A stretch of DNA of 64,000 bases from Pseudonocardia alaniniphila (GCF_022524485.1 NZ_JAKXMK010000009.1:1-64000), one strand, 5' to 3'. Counted from the first letter of the stretch, positions 1-9,138 are shown. The notes: generated by a model not told the origin, from the letters alone. Translations and numbers: made by a program.

Positions 1-158
1 AACCGGATGCGATCGCGCCGCCCGTTGACCAGCACTTCACACCACTCCTCGTCCTGGTCGAGGAGCAGGTCGCCGTCTAGCTCGGGAAGAAATACCTCGA
101 ACTCTTCCGATGTCGTGACTGTGGGCAGGTCGAGTCGGTTCGAGTTCATGATGGTCAT
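1..158 (-). CDS. N-terminus of an acidic protein, possibly a class I methyltransferase (partial)
   Basis: Only the first 52 codons are inside the window; the rest lies beyond base 1. The ATG at 156-158 on the minus strand follows a clean GGAGG ribosome site at the usual distance, which fixes the start. The visible peptide is acidic (FLPELDGDLLLDQDEEW, then a basic NGRRDR turn). From memory this resembles the N-terminal segment of some actinobacterial SAM-dependent methyltransferases of unknown substrate, but no SAM motif is visible in this piece, so the functional guess is weak. That a real gene starts here is much better supported. Confidence 0.55.
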   Translation of the reverse strand, partial: MTIMNSNRLDLPTVTTSEEFEVFLPELDGDLLLDQDEEWCEVLVNGRRDRIR

Positions 159-498
159 AGCGCCTCCGAAGGTCTTCGCCGAGAGACAACGGAAGCGCGA
201 CCCGGGCGCCGCTCGAGGCGCTGTAATGGCCATACTCGCGGCCACTCGCCACACATCCGTCTACTTGGATTGACCATACAACGAGGTTTGTGATCCGGCT
301 GGCTCCGTAAGGCGCAAAGAAAATGTTGCCAACGGGGCCGGCCCCAGGAAGATCACCACTATTCTGTTGAAATCGACGAAGACACGTTCGATGGCAGTGA
401 TGAAGATCACGAACGTGTCGTCCCTATTGCTGTGGCTGTCTAGAATGCGCCAATTCGCCTGCGGCAGCAATGGGCGGGAGTGCTGAGTCGCTCGCTGG
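159..498. other. Gene-free stretch downstream of the sigma factor gene
   Basis: About 340 bases without a convincing gene. The part next to the partial gene should hold its promoter. The part near 260-500 is less GC-rich than its surroundings. Reading frames here continue from the decayed 3' end of the neighbouring sigma factor gene and give low-complexity Arg/Pro/His-rich peptides. I see no RNA gene, IS end or convincing hairpin. Confidence 0.5.
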
Positions 499-1449
499 TC
501 ATGCTTCCGTGAGAGGGCTGGGTCCACCCGGACTCGCATGCCGCCGTCCGCCGTGGGCAGGGTGCGGGCGAGCGATGTCGTGTCTGCCGTGCCGGTTGGG
601 TTGGGGATGACGCCTTGCTGCGCCGGCTTGCTTCCCCGTCGCGCTGTGGCCCGCACTCAGCATTGCCGAACGACATGTGTGCGTGTGCCCGATGCGGTCG
701 CGGTAGGAATCGATGTCGTCGATGAGCAGGCATTTGAGCCGCGCCACGTCACCGGCCTGTGCCGCGATGATGAAGGTGGCCAGCAGGCGTCCGCGCTCCT
801 CGGGATCGACCGGCATGCGCCGTTGTTCGGCGAGATGCATGCGCGCTCGCCGCGCGAGTTGTCGTGCGTTGGACTCGCCGATGACGAGTGTGGTGGCGAT
901 CTCGCAGAACGGGTAGCCGAATGCCTCCCGGAGGATGTAGACGGCGCGCTCGACCGGTGACAACCGCTCGAGCAGGAGCCGGACGGCGAGTTCGAGCGCC
1001 TCGATCCGTTCTGCTCTCGACGAGGGTTCCTCGGCGGCATCGGAAGCACGATCCGGCAGCCAGCGGCCGACCGAGACCTCGCGGCGGGCGCGGGCCGACG
1101 TGGCTGCATTGAGCGCAAGCCGCGTCGTGATCGTCACGAGGAACCCGACTCGATCACGGACACCTGCCCGGTCTGCGGTCTGCCAACGCAGCCAGACCTC
1201 CTGGACGATGTCTTCGGCATCGGCCACACCGCCGAGCATCCGGTACGCGATCCCGAACAGGCGCGGACGGACGCTTTCGAAGTCCGCCACTGCTTCGGCC
1301 ACCTCGGGGACCGCCGGACCATCCGTCGCCACCGGGTCGGGTGTGACCACCTCCGCGATGACGGGAAGAACAGACGTCGCCGCGTCGACGTTCGTGCTTG
1401 CCTCCGACGGACCTGAGCTCGCTATGACGTCGACGTCGGACAAGCGCAT
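499..1449 (-). CDS. ECF41 (SigJ-like) RNA polymerase sigma factor with a degenerate C-terminus
   Basis: This is an extracytoplasmic-function sigma factor. After a variable N-terminus, region 2 shows LFGIAYRML with VADAEDIVQEVWLRW, and region 4 shows LSPVERAVYILREAFGYPF followed by the helix-turn-helix. ECF41 members normally carry a C-terminal SnoaL-like domain of roughly 100 residues that modulates activity. Here it begins (LLATFIIAAQAGDVARLKCL) but after IDSYRDR the reading turns into His/Pro/Arg-rich sequence with no SnoaL character, up to the stop at 499. The domain therefore looks truncated or frameshifted. I chose the ATG at 1449 (MRLSDVDV) because an AGGA-type site precedes it. It is divergent from the WhiB-like gene. 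No carboxymuconolactone decarboxylase or oxidoreductase partner, usual for ECF41, sits alongside. Confidence 0.8.
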   Translation of the reverse strand: MRLSDVDVIASSGPSEASTNVDAATSVLPVIAEVVTPDPVATDGPAVPEVAEAVADFESVRPRLFGIAYRMLGGVADAEDIVQEVWLRWQTADRAGVRDRVGFLVTITTRLALNAATSARARREVSVGRWLPDRASDAAEEPSSRAERIEALELAVRLLLERLSPVERAVYILREAFGYPFCEIATTLVIGESNARQLARRARMHLAEQRRMPVDPEERGRLLATFIIAAQAGDVARLKCLLIDDIDSYRDRIGHTHTCRSAMLSAGHSATGKQAGAARRHPQPNRHGRHDIARPHPAHGGRRHASPGGPSPLTEA

Positions 1450-1854
1450 GAGGAGTTCCTGTTCGTTCGGGCGGAGGCCCCGGGGGAGCGGCCTTGCTCT
1501 CCGGCCGAGGTGGTGACGCACCTACGGTCGCTTTGTCCGGGCTGCGATCGCGCCCGTCGGAGGTCCGGGCCTACCCCGGGCCAGGGTCCCCGGGGCACCG
1601 GTCGATGTCCGCAGCTTCGGCAGCACGAGCCCGCCGCGACGTGGGCACGTGACGCCGCGATGGGTCCATGTCGCGGGACCGGCGGCACGGGGGTTGGCGC
1701 GGTCTACCAGGGGCCCCAGGGGCTTGCCCTGGTGCGATCAAAGCTCGGTGGGGCGACGGTGATCTCGGTTGATGGGCGCCCGGCCCAGGCCTGTGTACCG
1801 GCGGACGACCGACGGCCGCGCGACATCAGGAGCCATTCCCAGAAGGGGGTCGAG
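1450..1854. other. Divergent intergenic region and long WhiB leader
   Basis: About 400 bases separate the sigma factor and WhiB starts, long enough for promoters of both and an extended untranslated leader for the WhiB gene. Its clearest structure is an inverted repeat, ACCAGGG at 1706-1712 pairing with CCCTGGT at 1727-1733. Frames open through the region, but the residues before the WhiB domain are low-complexity and unlike any family member, so I treat it as non-coding. Confidence 0.45.
1706..1733 (+). promoter_or_regulatory. Hairpin in the WhiB leader
   Basis: Perfect 7-bp inverted repeat (ACCAGGG, 14-nt loop rich in G and C, CCCTGGT), about 120 bases before the WhiB start codon. It could be an attenuator, an operator or chance structure in GC-rich DNA. 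Nothing else in the sequence separates these options. Confidence 0.25.
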
Positions 1855-2163
1855 GTGGACTGGCGTTTCCGAGCCGCCTGCCGTGCGGAGGACCCGGAGC
1901 TGTTCTTTCCGACCGATTCCAGCGCGCCGGCACTGCGTCAACTGGCCGAAGCCAAGGCGGTGTGCCGACGCTGCCTGGTGCTGCTCGAGTGCCGCATGTG
2001 GGCGTTCTCGACGGGTCAGGAGACCGGGGTGTGGGGCGGCTTGAGCGCGGGCGAGCGCCGTGCGATGCGCCGGCACGATCACGCGGATCCGCCCCTTCAT
2101 GAGCTGCATGCGGGACCGCGGCGATCCGCCGAGTCCGGTTCTGCTCGTCGTGTCCCGCGTTGA
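1855..2163 (+). CDS. WhiB-like iron-sulfur transcriptional regulator
   Basis: A 102-residue Wbl protein. The four cluster-binding cysteines are visible: the first in RAACRAED, the pair in AVCRRC, and the fourth in LLECRMW, followed by the diagnostic beta-turn GVWGGLSAGERRAM. Such proteins bind a redox-sensitive 4Fe-4S cluster and usually act with the primary sigma factor. I chose the GTG at 1855 because an AGAAGGGGG site lies 5 bases upstream and the conserved domain starts at once (VDWRFRAAC); the longer frame upstream has no Wbl character. The C-terminus is His/Arg-rich with no obvious RGRP AT-hook, so it is probably not WhiB7. It converges on the LAL gene downstream. Confidence 0.9.
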   Translation: MDWRFRAACRAEDPELFFPTDSSAPALRQLAEAKAVCRRCLVLLECRMWAFSTGQETGVWGGLSAGERRAMRRHDHADPPLHELHAGPRRSAESGSARRVPR

Positions 2164-2230
2164 CGACGTCTGCGAGATCGCGGATCCCTGTGCCGCAGTC
2201 TCCGGCTCGAGCGGTACCGGGCGGGATTCG

Positions 2231-4993
2231 TCAGACGGGGGCGGACGCCTGAGCAGCGTCGGGCAGCACCCCGGAGAGCTCCTTGCGCGAGCTGACGCCC
2301 AGTTTCGTGAACACCTTGCGCAGGTGCCATTCGACGGTGCGGGGACTGATGAACAGCTGGGCCCCGATCTGTGAGTTCGTACGCTGACGGGCGGCGAGCC
2401 GGGCGATCTGCGCTTCCTGCGCGGTGAGGTCGTCGCGGGTCTCGGCGGTGCGCTTGCGCGCCGTCTCGCCTGTGGCCAGCAGTTCGCGGCGGGCTCGCTC
2501 GCTGAATCCGGTGGCGCCCATGGTGGTGAACAGTTCGTGAGCGGCCCGCAGTTGTTCGCGCGCGTCGAGACGTCGACCTTCGCGGCGTAGCCACTCTCCG
2601 TAGAGCAGGCGAGCGCGGGCGAGCTCGGTCCGGATCCGGGTGCGGCCCAGTCGTTCGATTGCCTCTCGGTAGAGCCGCTCGGCGGGGTCGCCCTCGCTCA
2701 GCAACGCGCGTGAGCGCGCCTCGACGCCGAGTGCCCAGTCGGTGCCGGCGGCCTGGGTCATCGCGGAGAGCCGTTCGAGCGCATCGGCTGCGAGGTCGGT
2801 GGCGCCGGTGCGGGCGGCTGACTCGATCAGCTCGACCAGACCCCAGTTCGCCGCGGCCAGTTCCTGCGGGCAGCTGCCGGCCGCTCGGGCCGGGATCAGT
2901 GCTTCCTCGTAGCGGCCCAGGCCATTCAGGAGCAGCGCGCTCGCCCAGTGCGCGACGCTCGCCCCGATACCCTCGCCACGGGCAACGACGTCGGTCAGGC
3001 TCGCCTCGATGAGCGGGAGGGCGTACTCCGCGCGGCCCTGCCACGAGCGGAGGACCATGACTTCGTAGAGGGGGCGTTCGCTTCCGGTCGCCTCCCTCAG
3101 CGCCCTCGCCTCATCGACGACCGACGCCGCCGCTTCCGGTTCGCCGACGAATATCAGCATGATGAGGTGTGCGTTGAGGGCGAGGAGAAGCTCGCTGAGA
3201 GCACCTGCTTCTCGGGCGATCTGCACGTAGCGGGTGGACAGGACGCGGAAGCTCTCGTCGTCCCACGCATCTGCCGCGACCACCGACGTGACCCAGAGGG
3301 ACCGCAGGCCGTCGGCAACCGAGATCTCCTCGGCGCGGAACGCCCGCAACGCTCGCCGTGTGATCGGCAGCGAGGCCGAGTACCCATCGCTGACCAGGGA
3401 CGCCAGGCCCTCCAGCAGTATGTCGCCGCGGTGGTTCCGGTCCGTCGTCGCCCGCGGTACGGCGGCCGCCAACTCCGTCAGGTCTGCGGCGCGGGCGAAG
3501 CGGCCGGCGTACAGAACAGCAGAGAAGGCGTCCAGATAGGTCTGGCGGGCGAGTTCGATGTCGAGTGGCTCGAGTCGCTTGGCGGCCGTGAGCAGCAGTC
3601 GGGGAGCCTCGTTGCTGCGGCTGGACGCGTAGGCGATCTGGGCTCGCATCAGATCGACCCTCGCCCGCCCGAGATCGTCGAGCGGTCCGGCCTCGGCCGT
3701 CGCGAGCAGGTCCAGGGCCGGGTCGAAGTCACCTGCCTGGAGTTTCGCCTGTGCCGCCGCCAGGACGCGGGCAGCGCGATGCACCGGATCGGGGGTCAGC
3801 TCGGCAGCGCGTTCGTGGAACGCGGCTGCCGCGGCGAATCCACCACGGGCCTGTGCGCGGTCGGCCGAGTGCTCGAGTTCGGTGGCGACCGCCTCGTCCG
3901 GATCCGTGCTCGCCTGTGCGCGGTGCCATGCCCGGCGGTCGGGATCGAGTTCAGTCGCCTCGGCCAGTGCGCCGTGCACCTCTTGCAGCTCACGCACGTC
4001 GGCTGCCCGCCATGCGGCCGAGCGCACCAGTGGATGACGGAACCGCACCCGGGCGCCGAACTCGATCAGACCTGCCTCGGCGGCCGGGGTCGCCGCGCCC
4101 GGTGGGATACCGAGCCGCTCGGCCGCACCCCATAACACGGTGACGTCGCCGACCGGTTCGACCGCGGCCGCGAGGAGGAGCCGTCTGGTGTCGACCGGGA
4201 GCGGTAGGAGCCGTTGAAGGAACCCCTGTTCCATGCGACTCGCCAGCGGCATCGCATGGGGCATCCCGAGCCCGAACGCCAGCTGCGCCGGGGTGCGGCT
4301 TCGGGGTAACTCCAGCAATGCCAGTGGATTGCCGCGTGCCTCGGCGATGATCTCGTCACGCACGGCCGAGTCGAGTGGGCCACGGAGCGCCGTCCGGAGC
4401 AACGCTCGGGCATCCGCGTCACCCAGGCCCGCGACGAGCATCTCGGGAAGCTGCCGGAACGCCTGATCATCAGTGGTCGATCGGGTCGCGAAGATCAGTG
4501 CGACGGACTCCGCGAACAGGCGGCGGGCGACGAATGCGAGCGTGTGCGCCGAGGCCTGGTCGAGCCACTGTGCGTCGTCGACGAGGCAGACCAGGGGGCG
4601 GTCCTCGGCGACGTCGGACAGCAGGCTCAGCACGGCCAGACCGATCAGGAAGCGGTCGGGTGTGTTGCCGTCGCGCAGGCCGAACGCCGTTCCCAACGCA
4701 TCCCGTTGGGGGGTGGGAAGCCGATCGAGTCGGTCCAGGAAGGGTGCGCAGAGCTGGTGGAGGCCGGCGAACGCGAGCTCCATCTCGGACTCGACGCCGG
4801 TGGCCCGCGCGACGTGGCACTCGGCCGCGCTAGCCGCCAGGTGGTCCAGCAACGCGGTCTTGCCGATCCCGGCTTCGCCCCGAAGGACGAGTACCCGGCT
4901 CTGCCCCGTGCGGACACTCGCGATGAGCTGTTCCAGCGACTCGCACTCGCTGCGGCGACCACGCAAGCTCGGCCCGCGATCACCCCTCGACAT
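2231..4993 (-). CDS. LAL-type AAA ATPase / LuxR-family transcriptional regulator (paralog 1)
   Basis: About 920 residues, normal for large ATP-binding regulators of the LuxR family. Walker A is at residues 39-47 (GEAGIGKTA) and Walker B follows near 140 (LVCLVDDAQWLD). A long helical TPR-like middle comes next, and a C-terminal LuxR helix-turn-helix ends the protein (LTAQEAQIARLAARQRTNSQIG, SPRTVEWHLRKVFTKLGV). These proteins couple nucleotide and ligand sensing to transcription activation, often of catabolic or secondary-metabolite genes; the target here is unknown. Start choice: ATG 4993 gives the same N-terminal LRGRRSECE block as the paralogs, though its GGAGG site is unusually close (2 nt). 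A GTG at 5035 is the alternative. It is divergent from paralog 2. Confidence 0.88.
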   Translation of the reverse strand: MSRGDRGPSLRGRRSECESLEQLIASVRTGQSRVLVLRGEAGIGKTALLDHLAASAAECHVARATGVESEMELAFAGLHQLCAPFLDRLDRLPTPQRDALGTAFGLRDGNTPDRFLIGLAVLSLLSDVAEDRPLVCLVDDAQWLDQASAHTLAFVARRLFAESVALIFATRSTTDDQAFRQLPEMLVAGLGDADARALLRTALRGPLDSAVRDEIIAEARGNPLALLELPRSRTPAQLAFGLGMPHAMPLASRMEQGFLQRLLPLPVDTRRLLLAAAVEPVGDVTVLWGAAERLGIPPGAATPAAEAGLIEFGARVRFRHPLVRSAAWRAADVRELQEVHGALAEATELDPDRRAWHRAQASTDPDEAVATELEHSADRAQARGGFAAAAAFHERAAELTPDPVHRAARVLAAAQAKLQAGDFDPALDLLATAEAGPLDDLGRARVDLMRAQIAYASSRSNEAPRLLLTAAKRLEPLDIELARQTYLDAFSAVLYAGRFARAADLTELAAAVPRATTDRNHRGDILLEGLASLVSDGYSASLPITRRALRAFRAEEISVADGLRSLWVTSVVAADAWDDESFRVLSTRYVQIAREAGALSELLLALNAHLIMLIFVGEPEAAASVVDEARALREATGSERPLYEVMVLRSWQGRAEYALPLIEASLTDVVARGEGIGASVAHWASALLLNGLGRYEEALIPARAAGSCPQELAAANWGLVELIESAARTGATDLAADALERLSAMTQAAGTDWALGVEARSRALLSEGDPAERLYREAIERLGRTRIRTELARARLLYGEWLRREGRRLDAREQLRAAHELFTTMGATGFSERARRELLATGETARKRTAETRDDLTAQEAQIARLAARQRTNSQIGAQLFISPRTVEWHLRKVFTKLGVSSRKELSGVLPDAAQASAPV

Positions 4994-5440
4994 ATCCTCC
5001 GCCGCCGTTAGACAGGCCGTCAGTCTAACGACCACGTCCCGCCCGACGACTGGATTCCGATCGGTGCACGATCACGCTGTGGGTAGTGGTCGGAAGGCGA
5101 GTCGAGGTGCCGGAGAAGACCGCGGCCTCATTCGGACAAATGCCGGAAATCCGGCTGATCGATGCTGCGGTGCCCGTGAGCAACGCCACGTCGGCGAGCC
5201 CCGGCCACGGCCGGTCAGCTCCGGGCCGCTGGTGGGAACCGCGTATTCCAGCCCACCAATTCGACGTCGCGTGTGGATCGCCCCGCAGATAGGGGGATTG
5301 CCGCTGCTCGTGGTCGCAGCACCACGTCGTCCTCCTGTACGGGATCTTGCGCTTTCGCGATCGCGTATCGGACGCTGGGCGTGGCTGACGCCGAGGACGT
5401 CGTGAAGGGCGCCTTGGGTTCGTCGGCGGGGAGCAGCGCG
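4994..5440. other. Divergent region between two LAL genes, with a gene fossil
   Basis: About 450 bases between the starts of LAL paralogs 1 and 2. It must hold both promoters. The only recognisable content is the sigma-factor remnant at 5354-5416, listed separately. I see no palindrome strong enough to name as an operator. Confidence 0.5.
5354..5416 (+). pseudogene. Fossil of ECF sigma factor region 2
   Basis: Read in the frame that runs into the downstream LAL gene, this stretch encodes FAIAYRTLG followed by VADAEDVVKGAL. It matches the region-2 block of ECF41-type factors and closely parallels FGIAYRMLGGVADAEDIVQEV in the sigma gene at 499-1449. One glycine is missing and nothing sigma-like lies on either side, so this is a short relic and not a gene. 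It probably marks the loss of an ECF gene that once lay directly before the LAL gene. Confidence 0.6.
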
Positions 5441-8212
5441 GTGGTGGTGTTGTCGAACAGCGACCCTCGGCGCAAGCTTCGTGGCAGGCGTGGTGAGTGC
5501 GCGGCGCTGGATCGGTTGGTGGCGAGCGTCAGGGCCGGGCGGAGTCAGGTACTGGTCCTGCGCGGCGAGGCGGGGGTCGGAAAGTCCGCGTTGGCGGAGT
5601 ACCTGGTGGAGAGCGCGGCGGGATGTCGGATCGCGCGGGCGGCAGGCGTCGAGTCCGAGATGGAGTTGGCGTTCGCCGGGTTGCACCAGCTGTGCGCGCC
5701 GATGATGAGCCGTCTCGACTGCCTTCCCGGCCCGCAACGTGACGCGTTGGCAGTCGCGTTCGGTCTGAGTTCGAGTAGCGCGCCCGATCGTTTCCTGGTC
5801 GGGTTGGCGGTACTCAGCCTGCTGGCCGAGATGGCCGAGGAGCAGCCGCTCGTCTGCGTGGTGGACGACGCTCAATGGCTTGATCGGGTCTCCGCACAGA
5901 CGCTGGCCTTCGTCGCACGACGGCTGCAGGCGGAGCGGGTGGCGTTGGTGTTCGCGGTGCGTGGACCGACGCACGGTCCGGCCGAGGACCAGCTGGTGGG
6001 GCTGCCGGAACTCGTGGTCCGGGGTCTGCGTGACGGCGATGCGCGTGCGCTTCTGGATTCGGTGGTCCACGGCAGGCTCGACAAGCGCGTCAAGGACAGG
6101 ATCGTCGCCGAGACCCGCGGCAATCCGCTGGCCCTGCTGGAGCTGCCACGGGGCTTGACGCCGGCGGAGCTGGCCGGCGGGTTCGGGCTCCCTGACGCGC
6201 GGCCACTGGAGAGTCAGATCGAGCAGAGCTTCCTGCGGCGCATCGGGTCGCTTCCGATCGCGACGCAACGGTTGCTGCTGGCGGCTGCCGCCGAGCCGGT
6301 GGGGGACGTGCCGTTGCTGAGGCGTGTGGCCGAGCGGCTCGCCATCGGGCCGGAGGCTGTGATGGCGGCCGAGGCCGCCGGACTGATCGAGTTCGGAGCG
6401 CGGGTGCGGTTTCGTCATCCGCTGGTGCGCTCGGCGGCCTATCGCGCGGCAGGCCCCGGGGACCGCCAGGACGTGCATCGCGCGCTGGCCGAGGCGACCG
6501 ATCCCGAATCCGACCCGGATCGCCGAGCATGGCATCGGGCCCATGCGGCGGTGGAACCCGACGAGGCCGTGGCCGGCGAGCTGGAACGCTCGGCCGACCG
6601 CGCCCATGCCCGTGGCGGGATCGCGGCGGCCGCCGCGTTTCTGAGGCGTGCGGCCGAGCTGACGCCGGATCCGGCCAGGCGTGGAGCGCGGGCGTTGGCC
6701 GCGGCACGTGCCAGCCTCGAGGCCGGGGCTCCCGATGCGGCACTCGAGCTGCTCGCGGCCGCGAAGATCGGCCCGTTGAACGACCTTCAGCGTGCGCAGC
6801 TGGCCCGTACCTGCTCCCAGATCGTCTTCGCCCGCATGCGCAACAGTGATGCCGTGCCGTTGCTGCTGCGTGCGGCCGAACGACTCGAACGACTCGACGC
6901 GGGACAGGCACGTGAGGCGTACCTCGAAGCACTCGGGGCAGCGGCCTTCGCCGGGCGCCTCGACGCACAGGGCGGATTGCGGGACGTGGCGGACGCCGCC
7001 CGCGCCGCCCCGCCGGGACCGCAGCCACCACGGCCGATGGATGTGCTCCTCGACGGTCTGGCCACGCGGTTCGCCGAGGGCTACGTCACGGGTGCGGCGC
7101 TGCTGCGTCGCGCGCTCCAGGCGTTCCAGCAGGACGCCGGGCGTCACGAGGACGACACCATGCGGTGGCTCTGGCTGACGTGGCTGGTCGCCGGTGATGT
7201 GTGGGACGACGAGGCATGGCATGAGCTGACCACTCGCGCGGTCCGGCGGGCTCGCGACACCGGCTCGCTCAACGTCCTTCCCCTTGCCCTGACCTACCGC
7301 GCCGTCGTGCACGTGCACGCCGGCGAGTTCGCCGAAGCCTCTGCGTTGATCGAGGAGGCCGACGCGATCACGAAGGCGACGGGCAACGCGCCCCTGCGGT
7401 ACGGCTCGCTGCTGTTCGTCGCCTGGCGCGGTGAGAACGCCGCGGTGTCGGCGCAGATCCAGACCGACGTCGATGAGGCGGCCGTCAGGGGCGAGGGACG
7501 CGCCATCGGGCTCGGTGACTACCTGATCGCGGTGCTGTACAACGGCCTCGGTCGGTACGACGTCGCCCTGGCCGGCGCCGAACGGGCGTGCGAGCACGAC
7601 GATCTGGGTGGCTTCGGCTTCTCGCTCGCCGAGCTCGTCGAGGCGGGCGCTCGGGGCAATGCCCCCGAGGTGGCCGCGACCGCCCTGCGCCGACTCGAGG
7701 AACGAGCCACAGCCAGCGGCACGGAGTGGGCCCTCGGCATTCTGGCCCGATCCAGGGCGCTGCTCAGCACGGGCAGCGCCGCCGAGGTGTTGTACCGCGA
7801 GGCCATCGAGCGTCTCGGGCGAACCCGCGTCGGCGTTCACCTCGCCCGCGCCCACCTGGTGTACGGCGAGTGGCTGCGTCGCGAGGACCGGCGCCTCGAC
7901 GCGCGTGAACAACTGCGAACCGCCTACGAGATGCTGCACCGCTTCGGCGCCGAAGCCTTCGCCGAGCGCGCCCGCCGCGAGCTCCTGGCAACCGGCGAGT
8001 CGGTGCGCCGACGCGTGGTCGAGACACGGGAGGGCCTCACCGCGCAGGAGGCCCAGATCGCCCGGCTCGCCGTCGACGGACTGACGAACTCCGAGATCGG
8101 CGCCGAGCTGTTCATCAGCCCGCGCACCGTCGAGTGGCACCTGCACAAGGTCTTCACCAAGCTCGCCGTCAATTCGCGTAGCCAGCTCCGCGGCGCGCTG
8201 GCCGACACCTGA
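5441..8212 (+). CDS. LAL-type AAA ATPase / LuxR-family transcriptional regulator (paralog 2)
   Basis: A 923-residue regulator with the same architecture as its divergent neighbour. Walker A (GEAGVGKSA) is near residue 42, Walker B reads LVCVVDDAQWLD, a helical repeat middle follows, and the C-terminal LuxR HTH shows LTAQEAQIARLAVDGLTNSEIG and SPRTVEWHLHKVFTKLAV. Conserved blocks such as GVESEMELAFAGLHQLCAP are almost word-for-word shared with paralogs 1 and 3. The frame opens at 5273, but the extra N-terminus is the sigma-factor relic. I place the start at GTG 5441 because GGGGAG lies 8 bases upstream; GTG 5444 and 5447 are also possible. A possible terminator hairpin follows the stop. Confidence 0.87.
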   Translation: MVVLSNSDPRRKLRGRRGECAALDRLVASVRAGRSQVLVLRGEAGVGKSALAEYLVESAAGCRIARAAGVESEMELAFAGLHQLCAPMMSRLDCLPGPQRDALAVAFGLSSSSAPDRFLVGLAVLSLLAEMAEEQPLVCVVDDAQWLDRVSAQTLAFVARRLQAERVALVFAVRGPTHGPAEDQLVGLPELVVRGLRDGDARALLDSVVHGRLDKRVKDRIVAETRGNPLALLELPRGLTPAELAGGFGLPDARPLESQIEQSFLRRIGSLPIATQRLLLAAAAEPVGDVPLLRRVAERLAIGPEAVMAAEAAGLIEFGARVRFRHPLVRSAAYRAAGPGDRQDVHRALAEATDPESDPDRRAWHRAHAAVEPDEAVAGELERSADRAHARGGIAAAAAFLRRAAELTPDPARRGARALAAARASLEAGAPDAALELLAAAKIGPLNDLQRAQLARTCSQIVFARMRNSDAVPLLLRAAERLERLDAGQAREAYLEALGAAAFAGRLDAQGGLRDVADAARAAPPGPQPPRPMDVLLDGLATRFAEGYVTGAALLRRALQAFQQDAGRHEDDTMRWLWLTWLVAGDVWDDEAWHELTTRAVRRARDTGSLNVLPLALTYRAVVHVHAGEFAEASALIEEADAITKATGNAPLRYGSLLFVAWRGENAAVSAQIQTDVDEAAVRGEGRAIGLGDYLIAVLYNGLGRYDVALAGAERACEHDDLGGFGFSLAELVEAGARGNAPEVAATALRRLEERATASGTEWALGILARSRALLSTGSAAEVLYREAIERLGRTRVGVHLARAHLVYGEWLRREDRRLDAREQLRTAYEMLHRFGAEAFAERARRELLATGESVRRRVVETREGLTAQEAQIARLAVDGLTNSEIGAELFISPRTVEWHLHKVFTKLAVNSRSQLRGALADT

Positions 8213-8216
8213 CGGG

Positions 8217-8241
8217 CGTCCGCGTCACGACGGCGCGGACG
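8217..8241 (+). terminator. Possible terminator after LAL paralog 2
   Basis: An 8-bp inverted repeat, CGTCCGCG at 8217-8224 and CGCGGACG at 8234-8241 with a 9-nt loop, starts 5 bases after the stop codon. There is no T tract, which is common for GC-rich actinobacterial terminators. Confidence 0.4.
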
Positions 8242-8362
8242 TCTCCACTCCGGTGCGTAGGCACGGGCCGGGCGTCGCTCGGGAGATCGTGACGCCCTGT
8301 CACATTCTGCGGTCCTCCCCTGTCCATCTGGTGACACCTTGAGCAGATGGGGGTAGGCGACC

Positions 8363-9028
8363 TTGGACGTCTATGAGGCGGTAACGAGCCGGCGCGCGGT
8401 GCGTGGATTCACCGACCGGCCTGTCCCGGCGGAGGTGCTGCAGCGCGTCCTGTCCGCCGCGTCCTGGGCGCCGTCCGGCTCGAACCTGCAGCCTTGGCAT
8501 GCCTACGTGCTGACCGGAGGGCCGCTGGCCGAGCTCAAGAAACGTGCCGGCGAGCGCATAGCCGCAGGTGACCCCTGGGATGAGCCGGAGTACGAGCAGT
8601 ACCCGCCCGCACTGAAATCTCCCTACCGCGAGCGCCGGGAGGCCTTCGGCGAGCAGCGTTACGGCGCACTCGGTATTCCGCGTGCGGACGTGGAGGCGCG
8701 CCAGCGGGCCGCCTCCGCGAACTGGGACGCTTTCGGGGCGCCCGCGGCCCTGTTCTGCTACATCGACCGCGACATGCGCCGGCCCCAATGGTCCGACGTC
8801 GGCATGTTCCTGCAGACCACCATGCTGCTGCTTCGCGCCGAAGGGCCGCACAGTTGCACGCAGATGGCGTGGGCGAAGTTTCACAAGACCGTCGCAGAGA
8901 TCCTCTCGCCCCCGGACGAGCTCATCCTCTTCTGCGGCACGTCGATCGGGTTCGAAGACGTCACGGTGCAGCACCCTCGTACGGGCCGGGCGCCGCTCGG
9001 CGAGACGGTCACGTTCATCGACGGCTAG
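8363..9028 (+). CDS. Nitroreductase-family FMN oxidoreductase
   Basis: A 221-residue protein of the nitroreductase family. These enzymes use FMN and NAD(P)H to reduce nitro groups, quinones or related compounds; the substrate cannot be told. Family signatures are the N-terminal SRRAVRGF (phosphate contact of FMN), the WAPSGSNLQPW block, and the C-terminal half with GMFLQTTMLLLRAEG. Length fits. The start is TTG 8363, preceded by a GGGGGTAGG sequence and giving the expected MDVYEAVTSRRAVR opening. It stands alone between the LAL gene and an ECF sigma gene. Confidence 0.87.
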   Translation: MDVYEAVTSRRAVRGFTDRPVPAEVLQRVLSAASWAPSGSNLQPWHAYVLTGGPLAELKKRAGERIAAGDPWDEPEYEQYPPALKSPYRERREAFGEQRYGALGIPRADVEARQRAASANWDAFGAPAALFCYIDRDMRRPQWSDVGMFLQTTMLLLRAEGPHSCTQMAWAKFHKTVAEILSPPDELILFCGTSIGFEDVTVQHPRTGRAPLGETVTFIDG

Positions 9029-9138
9029 CCGGGGATCCGGCCACCTCAGAGGATGGCCTGTGCTGTGCCCTGAAACAGGAGTAGATCCCCATCGGACCCT
9101 GCGCCGGAAATGAAGAAGAAGTCGAAGCCTTCATCCGA

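Noticed and set aside
261..656. A minus-strand frame continuing behind the ECF41 sigma gene, as a possible displaced SnoaL domain
   Set aside because: The residues do not match SnoaL strands and there is no ribosome site; it looks like non-coding read-through.
5072..8146. A 1,024-codon open frame antisense to LAL paralog 2
   Set aside because: Its product is low-complexity (Gln/Arg/His/Gly-rich) with no family motif. It mirrors the codon structure of the LAL gene, as expected for high-GC DNA with strong third-position bias.
9028..9041. Short GCCGG/CCGGC hairpin after the nitroreductase gene as a terminator
   Set aside because: The stem is only 5 bp and overlaps the stop codon; such pairs are common by chance in GC-rich DNA.
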